A stretch of DNA of 51,319 nucleotides from Collinsella aerofaciens. Its GTDB lineage: Bacteria > Actinomycetota > Coriobacteriia > Coriobacteriales > Coriobacteriaceae. The notes below the pieces were generated by a model that ran no database searches, had not been told where the DNA came from, and saw only the letters and a program-made list of their open reading frames with translations. The position numbers and the translations under genes were made by a program. Below, in pieces: positions 49,701 to 51,319 of the stretch; position 1 is the first letter of the stretch; every line of letters starts with the position of its first letter. The stretch spans positions 1-51,319 of the forward strand of contig CAJMHW010000011.1 in the NCBI GenBank assembly GCA_905213325.1. Direction: 5' to 3'.

Positions 49701-51101
49701 GTGTGCGCGATAATTCATTTTGGAACTGACGGTTGGCGCGCTCGCGTCGATGAGGACTTCACTGCCGATAACGTTGCCCGTATCGCCGATGCCGTCGGCG
49801 AGTTATGGCAAAAGACCAATCCGGGCAAAACGGTATATATAGGGTTCGACACCCGGCCCCTGGCGCGCGAGTTCGCTGAGCTTGCGGCGGGCGTGCTAGC
49901 AGCGCACGGGCTAGACGCCGTGCTCGCTTCGCGACCTGTCCCGACCCCTGCCCTTACGTGGGCGGCGGCTTATGACGGTGAAGCGTGCGGCGCGCTCATG
50001 GTGACGGGGTCCCATCATCCGCAGGGCTATCTGTGCCTCAAGATTCGCATGGGTGACGGCTCGACCGCCAACCAGGATGTCATCGAAGAGCTCGAAGAGA
50101 CTATGGCTCCCGAGCCAATGGGGATCGAGGGGCAATATCGCACCGCGGATATCATTCCTGACTATATGCAGGCGGTGGCATCGTTTGTCGATGCCGAAGC
50201 CATCCGCGCCGCGCACTTGCGCGTGGTTGTCGATCCCATGGGCGGCGCAGCCCAGGGCTATCTAGCCGACTTGCTGCGCGAGCTTGGCGTTGAGGTGCAC
50301 GAGATTCACGCCGGGCAGGCGTCTGACCAAGAAGATATCTGCCCCGACCCCGTTGAACCGTGGGTGGACGCTTGCGAGCGCACGGTTATCGAGGACGGAG
50401 CTTGCGCTGGCCTGGTGACCGACGGCGACGCCGACCGTATCGGCGCGGTTGACGAGCGCGGCAGATATATACATCCGCATCAGATCATGGCGCTCGTTTT
50501 GGGCGACTTGGTTCAATTTCGTAATTTGGAGGGGCGCGTCGTCGTCAATCTTTCATGCTCGACGCTCGTGCGTCGCATTGCCGAGGCGCTTGGCTGCCGC
50601 GTGACCGTCAAACCAGTCGGTTTCAAATATATAGCGGCGGAGATGAAGAAGGGCGGCGTCCTCATGGGCGGCGAAGAAGCCGGTGGTATCGGCATCGCCG
50701 CGCATATGCCCGAGCGCGATGGAATCCTCGCCTGTCTGATTCTGTGTGAGCTTATGGCAAAGACGGACGCGCCTTTGGGCGTTCTGGTCGACCAACTCGA
50801 GGACAGTTTTGGTAAGACGAGTTACGGTCGACGCGATTTGCGCCTTGAGGCCGAAGATGCCGAAACGTTACGAACCCTGCTGCCGGGCGTAAACCCCAAG
50901 TCGATTTGTGGCAAGGTGCCGCAAAACGTTAGTCATATGGACGGCTTGCGTCTGTCATTCGAGGATGACACGTGGCTGCTGGTCCGTCCTAGCGGGACCG
51001 AACCAGTGGTGCGCGTCTACGCCGAGGGGTTCTCGGTGGAAGAACGTGATGAGTTGCTCGATGCTGGCTGTGCTTTAGCTAGGGGGACGTATCCGCTTTA
51101 A
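49701..51101 (+). CDS. Alpha-D-phosphohexomutase (phosphoglucomutase/phosphomannomutase family)
   Basis: A ~466-residue four-domain mutase interconverting hexose 1- and 6-phosphates. FGTDGWRA at the N-terminus, phosphoserine loop TGSHHP at 102-107 (Ser104; usual TASHNP), metal loop DGDADRI at 241-247, sugar-specificity loop GGEEAGGIG (usual GGEQSGH) and phosphate-binding RPSGTEP near the C-terminus. GTG at 49701 is chosen for GAGG nine bases upstream; the open frame extends 28 codons further. It supplies sugar phosphates for cell-wall or capsule synthesis; substrate preference is unresolved. Confidence 0.88.
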   Translation: MCAIIHFGTDGWRARVDEDFTADNVARIADAVGELWQKTNPGKTVYIGFDTRPLAREFAELAAGVLAAHGLDAVLASRPVPTPALTWAAAYDGEACGALMVTGSHHPQGYLCLKIRMGDGSTANQDVIEELEETMAPEPMGIEGQYRTADIIPDYMQAVASFVDAEAIRAAHLRVVVDPMGGAAQGYLADLLRELGVEVHEIHAGQASDQEDICPDPVEPWVDACERTVIEDGACAGLVTDGDADRIGAVDERGRYIHPHQIMALVLGDLVQFRNLEGRVVVNLSCSTLVRRIAEALGCRVTVKPVGFKYIAAEMKKGGVLMGGEEAGGIGIAAHMPERDGILACLILCELMAKTDAPLGVLVDQLEDSFGKTSYGRRDLRLEAEDAETLRTLLPGVNPKSICGKVPQNVSHMDGLRLSFEDDTWLLVRPSGTEPVVRVYAEGFSVEERDELLDAGCALARGTYPL

Positions 51102-51319
51102 CCATGAGACTGCCTTATATAAAGAGATGCTCGGCGAGCGGTAGTTAACGGCTGGCAAACGTTAGTCGGATCACAAGATGTGTAGGAAATGTGTACGCCC
51201 AGATTCCCGCCCCCGGCGCCCCTCCGGTCTGGCAATATATCTCCTTGCCGCGCGGCCCGGTCGGACCGGATGAGCCGCGGGGCGTGCACCTTGAGAACCG
51301 GATACTGCGAGGATGGACA
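51102..51319 (+). promoter_or_regulatory. Probable rRNA operon leader (partial)
   Basis: The last ~200 bp carry no gene, a GC-rich hairpin region (CCGGTC...GACCGG) and end with GCACCTTGAGAACCGGATAC. A CTTGAGAAC block is typical of the antitermination leader before 16S or 23S rRNA in Actinomycetota. The rRNA itself would be to the right of the window. Confidence 0.4.

Overview
The window is high-GC bacterial chromosome, almost certainly an actinomycete of the class Coriobacteriia and most likely Collinsella or a close relative. Reasons: strong Ala/Gly/Glu/Asp-rich coding with frequent GTG/TTG starts, an F-type ATP synthase operon followed by murA and a LytR-CpsA-Psr gene, paralogous AAA_14/DUF4143 ATPases, and dense short intergenic palindromes. 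The genus is my inference; no database was searched.

Layout. 1-2.5 kb: 5' end of an RlmL-like rRNA methyltransferase, a Cof-type HAD phosphatase, a small transaldolase. 2.6-4.7 kb: tex. 5.1-9.6 kb: a divergent LysR / SDR - OFA-type MFS - Gfo/Idh/MocA oxidoreductase locus that looks like uptake and oxidation of an unknown small polar substrate. 9.6-15.5 kb: a PilJ-like/GGDEF protein and a MarR-controlled heterodimeric ABC exporter. 15.5-24 kb: an accessory stretch with a pyridoxal kinase-like gene, a TIGR04076 protein, two AAA_14/DUF4143 ATPases each preceded by a repeat array with 33-bp spacing, a low-molecular-weight phosphatase, an MFS efflux pump, an IPP-isomerase-like Nudix protein and an unknown membrane protein. 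24-29.6 kb: an aldose-epimerase-like gene, then a polar amino-acid ABC importer (Tat lipoprotein, long permease, ATPase) with an M20 peptidase. 29.9-36.8 kb: prfA, prmC (with a ~120-residue acidic insert), a RelE/HigB-type toxin with XRE antitoxin, tsaC, glpK, upp. 37-46.6 kb: atpI-like, atpBEFHAGDC, terminator, murA, LCP. 46.8-51.1 kb: pepT diverging from a DtxR/MntR-type regulator, a homocysteine methyltransferase-like gene and a phosphohexomutase. The last ~200 bp resemble the leader of an rRNA operon.

How the genes work together: prfA and prmC encode the release factor and the enzyme that methylates its GGQ loop; atpB-C form one proton-type ATP synthase; SBP/permease/ATPase plus M20 peptidase form a nutrient uptake unit; MarR and two ABC half-transporters form a drug-responsive efflux unit.

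The most unusual content is non-coding. At least six families of palindromic intergenic sequence occur. The most striking is a ~165-bp element (four copies: 15571, 24961, 30947, 46594) that folds into a long hairpin. Its arm sequences differ between copies while pairing is kept, and in three copies it starts within one or two bases of a stop codon. A 31-bp palindrome occurs five times and supplies the stop codon of one gene. Another repeat lies in frame inside the M20 peptidase gene. No tRNA, CRISPR array, insertion sequence or prophage was recognised.
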